From NCBI RefSeq assembly GCF_020866965.1, contig NZ_JAJATX010000007.1, positions 85,260-149,259 of the forward strand: a stretch of DNA of 64,000 nucleotides. Reading direction: 5' to 3'. The notes below the pieces were generated by a model. The model saw only the letters and a list, made by a program, of their open reading frames with translations, was not told the DNA's origin and made no database searches. The translations under genes and the position numbers were made by a program. Shown here in pieces: positions 24,194 through 33,023 of the stretch (within the stretch, counting starts at the first letter, position 1; each line of letters starts with the position of its first letter). This DNA is from Microvirga roseola (GTDB lineage: Bacteria > Pseudomonadota > Alphaproteobacteria > Rhizobiales > Beijerinckiaceae).

Positions 24194-25387
24194 CTACTCT
24201 TTGATGCTGGCCGTCTTCGAGGGTTCGGCCGAGGTGCGCGTATCCACATCGACGACCACCGAGAGACCGGGACGAAGAATGCCCTGCCGGGCGACCTCCG
24301 GGCTCACGGCGATGCGGACGGGCACGCGCTGGACGATCTTGGTGAAGTTGCCGGTGGCGTTCTCCGGCGGCAGCAGGCTGAAGACGGAGCCCGAGGCCGG
24401 CGATACGCTCTCCACCGTGCCGAGGATGTCGGCATCCGGATAGGCGTCCACCTCGATATGGACCTTCTGGCCGATCTTGAGAGCGGCGAGCTGCGTCTCC
24501 TTGAAGTTGGCGTCCACACGCACGCTCGTCAGGGGCACGAGAGCCGCAAGGCGGGCGCCCGGCTGAACGTAGCTGCCGACCTCGATGGCCTTGTTGCCGG
24601 TGACGCCTTCGACCGGCGCGCGGATCTCCGTGAAGGACAGATCGCGCTCTGCCTTGTCGACGGAGGTCTGCAGTTCGGCGGCAACCCGCCCGCCTTCCTT
24701 TCGCTGGGCGGCGAGAACGTCGACATTGGCCTGGGCGGCCGCGAGCGCGGCCTGGGCGCTCTTCACATTGGCCTCGGCCCGATCCCGGGCCGCCTTCGCG
24801 GTCTCAAGCGCGGCCTTGCTGGTGAAGTCCGAGCGGGAGAGCTGAAGCTGGCGGGCATAGTCGCTCTCCGCGCGCTCTGCTTCGGCCCTGGCTGCTGCGA
24901 TCTGCGCCTCGGCCTGAGCAGCAGAGGCCCGAGCCGCCTCGATCTGGCGGCCGATGCGCTCGATTGCGCTCTGCTGGGTCGCGAGCTTGTCCTTGGTCGC
25001 CTGCAAGGCGAGCCGATAGTCGCCTTGGTCGATCTGGGCGATCAGGTCGCCTGCCTTGACCTGCTGGTTGTTGGCGACGGCGATGGAGGAGACGTAGCCG
25101 GAGACCTTGGCCGAGAGGATCGTGATATCGGCCTGCACATAGGCATCCTCGGTCGAGACCATGAAGCGCCCGTCCGTCCACCAGTTGTAGCCCTCGTATC
25201 CGGGGAAGCCGAGCGCAGCTGCGACGACAGCTAGAATGACCGGCTTCTTGCCGAGCCCCTTCTTTTTAGGCTGCGGCTCCTGCCCTGCCGGCGTATCCTG
25301 CCCCTGGGCAGATGCCGCTCCGGGCTGCCTTTGCACTGCAGCCCCGGCGATGCTGCCGCCCTGCTCGGAATCTTCACGATAGGCCAT
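24194..25387 (-). CDS. HlyD/EmrA-type membrane fusion protein
   Basis: A 397-aa periplasmic adaptor that links the pump to an outer-membrane channel. It has a Gln/Gly/Pro-rich cytoplasmic tail (1-47), one membrane helix (about 49-64), the lipoyl half-motif VSGYVSSIAVANNQQVKAGD, a long alanine-rich coiled coil (about 130-250), and the closing FTEIRAPVEGVTGN lipoyl half. The ATG at 25387 has GGAGGG in front. It heads the efflux operon, which is controlled from the divergent TetR region. Confidence 0.9.
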   Translation of the reverse strand: MAYREDSEQGGSIAGAAVQRQPGAASAQGQDTPAGQEPQPKKKGLGKKPVILAVVAAALGFPGYEGYNWWTDGRFMVSTEDAYVQADITILSAKVSGYVSSIAVANNQQVKAGDLIAQIDQGDYRLALQATKDKLATQQSAIERIGRQIEAARASAAQAEAQIAAARAEAERAESDYARQLQLSRSDFTSKAALETAKAARDRAEANVKSAQAALAAAQANVDVLAAQRKEGGRVAAELQTSVDKAERDLSFTEIRAPVEGVTGNKAIEVGSYVQPGARLAALVPLTSVRVDANFKETQLAALKIGQKVHIEVDAYPDADILGTVESVSPASGSVFSLLPPENATGNFTKIVQRVPVRIAVSPEVARQGILRPGLSVVVDVDTRTSAEPSKTASIKE

Positions 25388-25500
25388 GGAAACCCTCCAA
25401 AGCGCCACTACGGACTGGCCCCCAAACACTCATTCCGATCTCTCGCCCGGAATTCTTGGCCCTGCCTTGCCGCTTTGCTCTATGATGACTATGTAGGCCC

Positions 25501-25529
25501 TATATGATTTGACCGAACCGTTCGGTCAA
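25501..25529 (-). promoter_or_regulatory. Efflux operon promoter with an overlapping TetR operator
   Basis: On the minus strand TTGACC (-35), a 17-base spacer and CATATA (-10, 25506-25501) form a good sigma-70-type promoter. Exactly over the -35 and spacer lies a perfect palindrome at 25509-25529: 10-bp arms TTGACCGAAC and GTTCGGTCAA around one central base. A bound TetR dimer would block the polymerase. Confidence 0.8.
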
Positions 25530-25553
25530 TAGCCTCGAGGTGACAAAACGCAC

Positions 25554-26222
25554 ATGAGCGACCTCAATGAAATCGCTCGCTCCAAGGATCTCCCATCCTC
25601 TGCAGAGGATGGGGCTGAGAGCGCCAAGCGCCGCCAGATCCTGGAGGGAGCTCGCCAGGTCTTCCTTGCGCGCGGCTTCAACGGCGCGAGCATGGGTGAA
25701 ATCGCCAAGGTTGCCGGCGTCTCGAAGGGGACGCTCTACGTCTATTTCGAAAGCAAGGAGAGCCTGTTCGAAGCCCTGACCCTCGAAGAGAGGCAGAGCC
25801 TTGCGGAGGTCCTGTTCAAGCTGGACGCCGAGGATCCGGATGTCAGGGCTGTTCTTTCGAAGCTCGGCGACAGCTATCTGCGCTACATGGGCAGGCCCGA
25901 GCACATCTCCTCGATCCGCATGGTGGTCGGTGCGGCCGAGCAGTTTCCACGTCTTGGCCGATCCTTCTTCGAGGCGGGTCCCTGCCAGGGGATCGCCCGG
26001 CTTAAGGCCTATTTTGACCGGCAGGTGGAGGCAGGAAGGCTCTCCATCGAGGACACCGGCGTCGCGGCCCAGCACTTCCTCGATCTCTGCGTCTCCGGCC
26101 TGATGCGCCGGCAGCTGTTTGCCGTCGGCGGGCCGCCCACGGAGGCCGAAATCCGGAAGAATGTGGAGAACGCGATGCGCGTGTTCTTTGCAGCCTATGG
26201 GCCCGGTGTTCAGAAGCATTAG
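25554..26222 (+). CDS. TetR-family repressor of the adjacent efflux operon
   Basis: A 222-aa TetR/AcrR-type regulator. The N-terminal HTH spans about residues 25-70, with the conserved helix pair GFNGASMGEIAKVAGVSKG and TLYVYFESKE. The C-terminal domain has a TetR_C-type helical pattern and ends without a tail. It is divergent from the pump operon and 24 bp after the perfect operator, so it very probably represses the pump and itself until a toxic ligand binds. Confidence 0.9.
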   Translation: MSDLNEIARSKDLPSSAEDGAESAKRRQILEGARQVFLARGFNGASMGEIAKVAGVSKGTLYVYFESKESLFEALTLEERQSLAEVLFKLDAEDPDVRAVLSKLGDSYLRYMGRPEHISSIRMVVGAAEQFPRLGRSFFEAGPCQGIARLKAYFDRQVEAGRLSIEDTGVAAQHFLDLCVSGLMRRQLFAVGGPPTEAEIRKNVENAMRVFFAAYGPGVQKH

Positions 26223-26290
26223 GACCTGTCCCGACGCTTTCCCGCCGCCCTTGCCTCCACTAGGGTGAAACGATCGGCGGAGGGGCAGAG

Positions 26291-27214
26291 ATGGAGCGAC
26301 AGGGCACCGGCACGGCACGATGGGTGGCCTTTGCCCTGATGGCCCTGATCTGGGGCCTGACATGGCTGCCGATGAAGCTCGCCTCCGAAGCCGTGCCGCC
26401 GATTTTTCTCGCTGCCCTGCGCTTTGCCCTCGCCGGGCTCTGCTATCTCGCGATCACCCTTGCCAAGGGTTTGCCGCTCCGGCCGGAGCAGCCGGGCCGG
26501 GTCATTGCCGCTTCGCTTCTGATCACCACCGGCTGCTACAGTCTTCTCTTCTGGGGCGTCGCCCGCGCACCGACCGGCCTCTCCGCCATCGTCAATCTCG
26601 CCCTGCTGCCGATCTTCTTGATCCTCGTCGGGGCGTTGTATGGGCAGGAGCGCATCACCACGCGCCGCCTCGCAGCAATCGGGCTTGGCCTCGTCGGCCT
26701 CGTCCTGCTCTTCTCCGGCCGCACGGGCAGGACGCAGGATGGAGCATTCATCGGCCTTGCCGCCGTGGCGGCAGCCACCCTGAGCTACGCCTGGGGCGCG
26801 GTGGTCAGCCGCCCGCTCATGCAGGCCATGCACCCTCTTGCCCTGGCTTTCTGGCAGACCAGCATCGGCGCGCTCGGCCTCGTGCCGATCTCGCTTATGG
26901 TGGAGGGCTATGATCCTGCCTATTTCGCGGCGCTCGCCGACTGGCGCGCTCTGCTGGGACTGGGCGCCCTGGTTCTCGGCGGATCGCTGATCGGCTTCTC
27001 GATCTATCTCTGGCTGGTGCGCGACTGGGGCGCCTTCCGCGCCGGTCTCTACTCATTCGTCAGCCCCGTCATCGCCGTTGCAGCCGGCGTGGTTTTTGCG
27101 CAGGAGGCCTTCGGCTGGCCGGAGGCGCTTGGCATGGGCGTGACGCTGACGGCCACCGCCCTCGCGCTCACGGAGGGCAGAGCCGCCACGAAAGCTGCGC
27201 CGAAGCCGGCCTAA
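26291..27214 (+). CDS. EamA/DMT-family transporter
   Basis: A 307-aa inner-membrane protein with ten helices in two EamA repeats (about 15-140 and 155-295), as in RhaT/YdcZ-like drug/metabolite transporters. Motifs include LIWGLTWLPMKLAS in helix 1 and the conserved FLAALRFALAGL of helix 2. The substrate is not predictable. The ATG has GGAGGGGCAGAG upstream. It is transcribed alone, after the TetR gene. Confidence 0.85.
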   Translation: MERQGTGTARWVAFALMALIWGLTWLPMKLASEAVPPIFLAALRFALAGLCYLAITLAKGLPLRPEQPGRVIAASLLITTGCYSLLFWGVARAPTGLSAIVNLALLPIFLILVGALYGQERITTRRLAAIGLGLVGLVLLFSGRTGRTQDGAFIGLAAVAAATLSYAWGAVVSRPLMQAMHPLALAFWQTSIGALGLVPISLMVEGYDPAYFAALADWRALLGLGALVLGGSLIGFSIYLWLVRDWGAFRAGLYSFVSPVIAVAAGVVFAQEAFGWPEALGMGVTLTATALALTEGRAATKAAPKPA

Positions 27215-27316
27215 AGCATCCGATGCCCTTCTTCTCGCAGGTGAGCATCGTTGGGCGCGGAAGAACCGGACCCACTTTCCGCTGACGCGGCTCTCCGAGG
27301 CCGCACGATGCGCTAA
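27215..27316. repeat. Intergenic palindromic repeat remnant
   Basis: AGCATCGT (about 27244-27251) and ACGATGCGCT (about 27304-27313) face each other across a segment carrying AACCGGACCCACTTTCC, and a small palindrome GCATCCGATGC lies at the left end. This looks like the dispersed AGCATCG-CCGGATCCACTTT intergenic element of Methylobacteriaceae; the assignment is from memory of such elements. Confidence 0.4.
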
Positions 27317-27999
27317 TGATCCGACCGCATGGCCTCGGCGACGCGGGCCTTGAGCACGTCAGGCTGGCGCAGGACCAGGGCTCCGCGGGTGCGCTCGATC
27401 AGCCCCTCCTGGGTCATCATGGTGAATTCCCGCGTCACCTGCTCGCGGCGGCAGCCGATGCGGGCGGCCATGATGTGATGGAAGGGCGGCGGCGTGATGA
27501 CCCGCTCCCCAACCCTCTCGCCCCGCGGGATCGATAGGCGCAGGAGCTCCGAATAGAGCCGGTGCCTCAGGTCGAGAACGGTCTGCTCCACAAAGCGGGC
27601 GTTCAGTTCGCGGATCCGTGAGGCCATGAGGCAGAACAGGCGCTCCGCAACCTCCTTGTGGGAGAAGATGATCTCCTTGAAGACCGAGGCCGGCATCACG
27701 CAGGCCTCGCCCCGCGTCAGCGCGGTCACGTTGGCGGAGCGCTGGATGCCGTCCAGGGCTGCCAGTTCGCCGAACAGCTCTCCCGGCCGCATCTCGTCGA
27801 GAATGACCTCCTTGCCGGAGGCCGTGCGCATGAGCACCCGCACCTCCCCGGCCAGCAGGAAATACACGTCCGTCGAGAGGTCGTCGAAGTCGACCAAGAC
27901 CTCCTCGGGATCAAAGCGGCGCCAGTTGGCCCGCGCCTCGAAAGGAGCAAGGTCGATATTCAAGCCCTTGAACAGCTGAATTCCGGCGAGCCGCGCCAT
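27313..27999 (-). CDS. Crp/Fnr-family transcriptional regulator
   Basis: A 228-aa regulator with an N-terminal cyclic-nucleotide-binding-type sensor domain (about 20-135; GELFGELAALDGIQRSANVTAL contains the GE and RSA cassette) and a C-terminal winged helix (about 150-220; HHIMAARIGCRREQVTREFTMM). There are no N-terminal cysteines of the Fnr cluster type, so oxygen sensing by Fe-S is unlikely and cAMP-like ligand binding is possible. Its targets are not evident. It is divergent from the ABC-F gene. Confidence 0.87.
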   Translation of the reverse strand: MARLAGIQLFKGLNIDLAPFEARANWRRFDPEEVLVDFDDLSTDVYFLLAGEVRVLMRTASGKEVILDEMRPGELFGELAALDGIQRSANVTALTRGEACVMPASVFKEIIFSHKEVAERLFCLMASRIRELNARFVEQTVLDLRHRLYSELLRLSIPRGERVGERVITPPPFHHIMAARIGCRREQVTREFTMMTQEGLIERTRGALVLRQPDVLKARVAEAMRSDH

Positions 28000-28149
28000 G
28001 ACGTTTTCCCCCGATCGCGCGCTTATGAGCCGTTAACCATAGCACGGGCCCGGCAAAGCTTCGAGTCCCATGACGCTAAGACAGCCCACCTCCACCGGTC
28101 ATGTCCCCAGGCACCTTGCCAGACGACGGCGCACGCGCCAAAAGGCGGC

Positions 28150-30027
28150 ATGCTCCACGTCAACGACCTGACCTACCGCATCGGCGACCGGCTGATCCTC
28201 GACCATGCCTCCTTCAATCTTCCGACCGGGGCGAAGGTCGGGCTCGTCGGCCGGAACGGCGCGGGCAAGACCACCCTGTTCCGGATCATCCAGGGGGAGA
28301 TTTCAGCCGAGAGCGGCAGCATCGGCCTGCCCCGCAATGTGAAGATCGGGGCCGTGGCCCAGGAAGCGCCGGGCGGGCCGGAGACGCTGGTCGAGGTGGT
28401 GCTGGCGGCGGACACCGAGCGCACCCGCCTTCTCGCCGAGGCAGAGACCGCCGACGGCTTCCGTCGGGCCGAGATCGAAACGCGGCTCACCGACATCGGC
28501 GCCCACTCCGCCCCGGCGCGAGCAGCGGCGATCCTGCACGGCCTCGGCTTCGATGCGGACGCCCAGAACCGCCCGTGCTCGGCCTTTTCCGGCGGCTGGC
28601 GGATGCGCGTGGCGCTGGCCTCCGTGCTCTTCACCGAACCGGACCTGCTGCTTCTCGACGAGCCGACGAACTACCTCGATCTCGAGGGCACCCTCTGGCT
28701 CTACGACTATCTCGCACGCTACCCGCACACGGTTCTCATCATCAGCCACGACCGGGAACTGCTCGACACCTGCGTGAACCATATCCTGCATCTCGACCGG
28801 GCGAAGCTCTCGATCTATCGCGGCGGCTATACGTCCTTCGCCAAGCAATATGCGGAGAAGCGCGAGCTGACCGCCAAGATGGCGGCGAAGCAGGAGGCCG
28901 AGCGCAAGCACCTTCAGGCCTTCGTGGACCGCTTCAAGGCCAAGGCCTCGAAGGCGCGCCAGGCCCAGTCCCGCGTGAAAAGGCTGGCGAAACTCGAGCC
29001 CATCGCCACCATCATCGAGGACGATGTCCTCCCCATCAACCTGCCCGATCCCGAACGCCCCGTCGCGCCGCCCCTGCTCGCCATCGAGAGCGCCGCCGCG
29101 GGCTATGGCGAGCGGACGGTTCTCGACCGGCTGAACCTCACCATCTCGCCGGACGACCGGATCGCGCTCCTCGGCTCGAACGGCAACGGCAAGTCCACCT
29201 TCTGCAAGCTCATCGGCGGACGTCTCGACCCCATGAAGGGCGAGGTGCGCCGCCCGACCAAGATGGATGTGGCCTATTTCGCCCAGCACCAGCTCGACGA
29301 GCTGAACCCGAAGGCGACCCCTTACGACCATGTAGCCGAGCGCATGGCGGACGCCCCTGTCGCGAAGATCCGCGCTCGTGCGGCGCAGATGGGCTTTCCC
29401 GGCGCAAAGGCCGACACGCCGGTCTCGGCGCTCTCCGGCGGCGAGAAGGCCCGCCTGCTCATGGGGCTCGCCGCCTTCGAGGGCCCTCACCTGCTCATCC
29501 TCGACGAGCCGACGAACCACCTCGACATCGACAGCCGCACGGCCCTGATGGAGGCGATCAACGACTATTCCGGCGCCGTCATCCTGGTGAGCCACGACCG
29601 TTTCCTGATCGAGGCCTGTGCGGACCGGCTCTGGCTCGTGAGCGGCGGCACGGTGAAGCCCTTCGACGGCGACATGGACGATTACCGGCAGCTCGTGCTC
29701 TCGGGCGAGTTCGATCCCCAGAAGCGCATCGAAAAGCCCCAGGCCTCCTCCCCCTCGAAGGTCGACGAGCGCCGCGCCGCCGCCGAGCGCCGGGTCGCGC
29801 TCGCGCCCCTGCGCAAGAAGCTGGAGGCGCTGGAGGCCCGGATGGCGAAGCTCACCGAAGTGATCGGCAAGGTGGACGCGGCGCTTGCCGACGGCACTGC
29901 CTTCCAGAAAGACCCTGTGAAGGCGACGGAACTCTCGAAGATGCGGGCAGAAGCCGCCTCCACGCTCGCTTCCATCGAGGAAGAATGGCTGACTGTCAGC
30001 GGGGAGATCGAGGCAGCGAGCGCCTGA
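28150..30027 (+). CDS. ABC-F family ATPase (Uup/YheS-like)
   Basis: A 625-aa soluble protein with two ABC domains and no membrane helices, typical of ABC-F translation factors that act on the ribosome. Walker A motifs are GRNGAGKTT (34-42) and GSNGNGKST; both halves end in LLDEPTNYLDLE and ILDEPTNHLDID. The inter-domain linker is basic and helical, and the C-terminus has an Uup-like coiled coil (about 545-620). The ATG at 28150 begins right at the first domain (MLHVNDL); the much longer open frame upstream has no family support. Confidence 0.9.
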   Translation: MLHVNDLTYRIGDRLILDHASFNLPTGAKVGLVGRNGAGKTTLFRIIQGEISAESGSIGLPRNVKIGAVAQEAPGGPETLVEVVLAADTERTRLLAEAETADGFRRAEIETRLTDIGAHSAPARAAAILHGLGFDADAQNRPCSAFSGGWRMRVALASVLFTEPDLLLLDEPTNYLDLEGTLWLYDYLARYPHTVLIISHDRELLDTCVNHILHLDRAKLSIYRGGYTSFAKQYAEKRELTAKMAAKQEAERKHLQAFVDRFKAKASKARQAQSRVKRLAKLEPIATIIEDDVLPINLPDPERPVAPPLLAIESAAAGYGERTVLDRLNLTISPDDRIALLGSNGNGKSTFCKLIGGRLDPMKGEVRRPTKMDVAYFAQHQLDELNPKATPYDHVAERMADAPVAKIRARAAQMGFPGAKADTPVSALSGGEKARLLMGLAAFEGPHLLILDEPTNHLDIDSRTALMEAINDYSGAVILVSHDRFLIEACADRLWLVSGGTVKPFDGDMDDYRQLVLSGEFDPQKRIEKPQASSPSKVDERRAAAERRVALAPLRKKLEALEARMAKLTEVIGKVDAALADGTAFQKDPVKATELSKMRAEAASTLASIEEEWLTVSGEIEAASA

Positions 30028-30111
30028 CGGCTGGACAGGGATCCCGAGCGTCGCTGCAGCGTTCACCGATGAGAGGCACAGATCGTGCTGCGCTCACCAT
30101 GGGGAACGGAC

Positions 30112-30486
30112 ATGCCTCGCATGTTATTGGCAGCTTTGGTCGCCACCGGAGGGATGTTCGCGGCCCTCCCGGAAGCCCAGGCGCAGAGGCTGGTGCCCTG
30201 CGCTCGGGAGAACGGATTTTGCCGCGTCCCCTATCCGACCACCGTCGTCTATGGCGTGCCGGGAAGAAGCGTCGAGATGTTCGTCCAGGGACGCGGTGTT
30301 CCCTGCTCGAACAGGGTCTTCGGCGATCCTGCCCCGGGAATCGTCAAGCGCTGTTCCTACGTCGCCCGCGGGTTCGACAGAGGCTACCGCGGCTATGACG
30401 ACGATTACCGCAGGCCGCGCCGCGACTGGGATCGGGGATATCGGGACTATGATCGCCCCTACTACCGCCGCTATGACGATTACTGA
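30112..30486 (+). CDS. Exported small protein with a Tyr/Arg/Asp-rich tail
   Basis: A 124-aa exported protein of unknown function. The signal peptide is residues 1-24 (AQA-QR), followed by a four-Cys globular segment and a tail from about residue 84 made almost only of Tyr, Arg, Asp and Gly with RGYDDDYRR-like units. GGGGAA precedes the ATG at 30112; a GTG at 30085 would add nine residues. It is likely an envelope protein; the low-complexity tail suggests disorder or binding to polymer. Confidence 0.65.
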   Translation: MPRMLLAALVATGGMFAALPEAQAQRLVPCARENGFCRVPYPTTVVYGVPGRSVEMFVQGRGVPCSNRVFGDPAPGIVKRCSYVARGFDRGYRGYDDDYRRPRRDWDRGYRDYDRPYYRRYDDY

Positions 30487-30556
30487 TGGGACAACCGGTT
30501 GACCGCCAGCGGCATGACCGAGAGGGTGCTACCGGGTGGCTTCCTGATGGTCGGCC

Positions 30557-30931
30557 TTACGGCTTCACGACCCGGTCGAGCCTGTTGTTCACGAAGAAGT
30601 ACAGCTCCCGCCCTCCGGGCTCGGAATAGAGCACCTGGACCTCGCGCTGGCCCTTGCCGCTTTCGCCGACGAGGACATCGGTGGCGGGCTTCCCCTTCAG
30701 GCGGACGAGGTCGCATTCCGTGATGCCGGGCTCGATGGCCGTCGCCGTGCCCGCGGGACTTCCGGTGCATTGCCCGTCCGGGCCGAGTACCGGCCCGTCG
30801 ATCACCGGGCCGGTTGAGGCCACGGCAGGCGGCGTGGGGGCGGGCACGGCCGCAACCTGGGTCCTCGTGCCTGAGCCGTTGCAGGCCGCAAGCCCGAGCG
30901 CTGCGAGCAACAGACCCGCCGGAAATTTCAT
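30557..30931 (-). CDS. Small lipoprotein, possibly SmpA/OmlA-like
   Basis: A 124-aa predicted lipoprotein: signal peptide with lipobox LAAC (Cys17), a Pro/Ala-rich spacer, and a compact C-terminal half beginning ITECDLVRLKGKP and ending YFFVNNRLDRVVKP, a strand-helix pattern that recalls the SmpA/OmlA (BamE) fold. The relation is weak and by eye. The ATG at 30931 was chosen because GAGGGG is seven bases upstream; an in-frame TTG overlaps the stop of the peptidase gene before it, so the two are probably co-transcribed. Confidence 0.65.
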   Translation of the reverse strand: MKFPAGLLLAALGLAACNGSGTRTQVAAVPAPTPPAVASTGPVIDGPVLGPDGQCTGSPAGTATAIEPGITECDLVRLKGKPATDVLVGESGKGQREVQVLYSEPGGRELYFFVNNRLDRVVKP

Positions 30932-30942
30932 CTGCATGCCCC

Positions 30943-32511
30943 TCAATCCCCGTTCTCGGGCCCCCTAGCTTGCAGGGCCTGCTCGTACAGCCGCTGCGCG
31001 TCATTCCGGAAGGCCTGCCGCGATGCCTGGCGCGAATAGAACATGTGGCCGCCCTCGTAAACCTCGAGCGCGATGCGGTTCTCCGGCCCCAGATCGGGAA
31101 TCTGGTTCAGGAGGAGCTGTGAGGCGAAGTACGGCGTCACCAGATCCGTGAAGCCGTGGGCCACGAGAACCCGCAGATTGCCGTCGAGGGCCAACGCCTG
31201 CCGTAGCTCGCTGAGGCTCTCGGGGGCTGTGCGCCCGCCTCCCCAGCGCCAGGAGCCGCTGACGGAGCCGTTCAGCAGGTTGTAGCGCCCCTCGGCCTTG
31301 TAGTTCAGGGTCCGCGTCAGGTGATCCAGCATGGCGCTGGTGAGAGGCGCGGTCATGCCTTCGAGAACGGGGTCGTCGAAGCGTGAGAAATAGGCGTCCG
31401 GGTTGGGATCGGCGCTTGCCACATTGGTGTCGTAGGCGCTGACAACCTCCAGCGTGCCGCGCCGCGCCTCCCGCTGGAAGGCGCGCATGTCGATCCGCCC
31501 GGAAAGGCTGCGGGTGAGTTCAGGCGAGAGGCCCGTCAGTTCGGCCACCCGGCGGCTCACGCGCTCCAGCGCCTCCTTGTCCTGCACCCCGCGCACGAGA
31601 TCGACGAGATACTCGCCCGAGGCATAGCGTTCGGCGTCCTGTAGCATCGCCCGCGAGACCGGACCCTTGCGCGACAGGGCTGCGGCCGCAAGCGACGGCA
31701 GCCGCGCAGCATCGGCCCAAGGCGCGCTGGGGCTCGACTCGATCCAGTCGAAATCGAGAACCGGCGAGACGAGGACGAGGCCGCTGAGCCCGATCCCCTG
31801 GTCGCTCTGAAGCTTCTGCGCCAGGAGCGGCCCGCGGAATCCCCCATAGCTCTCGCCCACGAAGAATTTCGGCGAAACGAGCCTGTTCTTCTCCTTCAGC
31901 CAGCGCGTGACGAAGGCAGCAAGGCCGTTGATGTCTCCTTCGACTGAGTAGAAGCGCTCCCGCGCCTCGCCCCCGGCAACGATCCGGCTATAGCCGGTCC
32001 CCGGCGGGTCGATGAAGACGAGGTCCGTGAAATCGAGCCAGGTCTCAGGATTGGGGATTAGCGCCGCTGGTGCCGAGGGGCTTATGGACGGCCCATCCAG
32101 GGGCAGGAGCCAGGGCCCGATGGCAAGAAGATGCAGATAGGCTGAGGAAGCCCCCGGCCCTCCATTGACGGCGAAGGTGACCGGCCGCGCCCCAGGCTCG
32201 GCGCCGTCCCGCGTGTAGGCCACATAGCCGATATCGGCCTGCGGGTTTCCCTGCTGGTCGGTGAGTGTCAGACTGCCGGCGGTTGCCGTGACCTCCAGCG
32301 TCCGACCGGGGAGCTCCAGGGTATGGCGCGTGACGGATTGCGGCGGCAGCCGCGTCTCCGATTGGGACCGGCGGGCCTCCTGCCTCTCGGTATTCTGCTG
32401 CTCGCGACTTCCCTGCTCCTGAGCGCCGGCAGCGAAAGGCATGACGAGGGACAGGCACAGGGCTGCATAGAGAGGCAGGCGAAGGGCTCGGATCATCGGG
32501 GATTTCCTCAT
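30943..32511 (-). CDS. Serine carboxypeptidase-like protein (peptidase family S10)
   Basis: A 522-aa exported S10-family peptidase. The signal peptide runs to about residue 30 and is followed by a Gln/Arg-rich linker. The oxyanion-hole motif NGGPGASS is at 116-123, the nucleophile is S221 in GESYGG, and the acid and base are D456 (HGFTDLVTP) and H489 (YEGGHMFY), so the triad is complete. S10 enzymes remove C-terminal residues at acidic pH; the bacterial ones are periplasmic and poorly studied. The small lipoprotein gene follows with overlapping signals. Confidence 0.88.
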   Translation of the reverse strand: MRKSPMIRALRLPLYAALCLSLVMPFAAGAQEQGSREQQNTERQEARRSQSETRLPPQSVTRHTLELPGRTLEVTATAGSLTLTDQQGNPQADIGYVAYTRDGAEPGARPVTFAVNGGPGASSAYLHLLAIGPWLLPLDGPSISPSAPAALIPNPETWLDFTDLVFIDPPGTGYSRIVAGGEARERFYSVEGDINGLAAFVTRWLKEKNRLVSPKFFVGESYGGFRGPLLAQKLQSDQGIGLSGLVLVSPVLDFDWIESSPSAPWADAARLPSLAAAALSRKGPVSRAMLQDAERYASGEYLVDLVRGVQDKEALERVSRRVAELTGLSPELTRSLSGRIDMRAFQREARRGTLEVVSAYDTNVASADPNPDAYFSRFDDPVLEGMTAPLTSAMLDHLTRTLNYKAEGRYNLLNGSVSGSWRWGGGRTAPESLSELRQALALDGNLRVLVAHGFTDLVTPYFASQLLLNQIPDLGPENRIALEVYEGGHMFYSRQASRQAFRNDAQRLYEQALQARGPENGD

Positions 32512-32566
32512 GGTCCCCTACAGATGGGGGAGCATGCCCTCCGGTCCACCCTTCGGGGGCGTTACG

Positions 32567-33019
32567 TCACGCCTTGCGCTGCCAGCGCCCGCGGTCGTCC
32601 TGCTGCCAATAGGTTGCATCGTGCCCGCCCGCCTTGACGGCGCGCCACTGATCGCGGGCAAGGGCGAGCGCCTGGACATCATTGCCGTCGAAGAGGATCG
32701 CCAGGCGCTGATAGCTGTCGATGTCCTCCGGCAGGTCGGCCCCCTCCACAAGGAAGCGGATGGAGGCGCTGTTGGGATTACCGCTGGCGAGCGTAATGAG
32801 GATCGGCTGATCCGCCGCATGCGCCTCCCGGTCCGTGCCGTGCGGCAGGAAACTCTCGTCCGAGAATGTCCAGAGATGATCGTCGAGGGCGGCCATGCGC
32901 TCCTCTGTCGTCACCTGCACAACCGCGCGCCAGCCCCGCTCCAGGGTCTTCTGGAGAAGCGTGGGCAGCACGGCCTCGAGAGGCTGGTGCTGGAGGTGGT
33001 AAAAGAGGATTTCCGCCAT
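32567..33019 (-). CDS. holC: DNA polymerase III chi subunit
   Basis: A 150-aa HolC protein, the clamp-loader accessory that contacts single-strand-binding protein. It has the family start EILFYHL, the LPTLLQKTLERGWRAVV helix-strand, the LDDHLWTF motif and the closing RDQWRAVKAGGHDATYWQQD. Length is normal for alphaproteobacteria. It is 4 bp after the preceding small gene and lies downstream of pepA, an arrangement (pepA-holC) common in proteobacteria. Confidence 0.93.
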   Translation of the reverse strand: MAEILFYHLQHQPLEAVLPTLLQKTLERGWRAVVQVTTEERMAALDDHLWTFSDESFLPHGTDREAHAADQPILITLASGNPNSASIRFLVEGADLPEDIDSYQRLAILFDGNDVQALALARDQWRAVKAGGHDATYWQQDDRGRWQRKA

Positions 33020-33023
33020 CTCC

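Noticed and set aside
22594..24204. 536-aa plus-strand open frame antisense to the EmrB-type gene
   Set aside because: It is rich in Glu, Arg, His and Asp without any domain, the usual mirror of a high-GC gene. The minus-strand frame is a clear MFS permease.
27658..28149. Upstream 164-codon extension of the ABC-F gene
   Set aside because: It is antisense to the Crp/Fnr gene and has no family similarity; the ABC domain starts exactly at the ATG at 28150.
28303..30066. 587-aa minus-strand open frame antisense to the ABC-F gene
   Set aside because: It is a shadow frame; the plus strand has both Walker A and B sets of an ABC-F protein.
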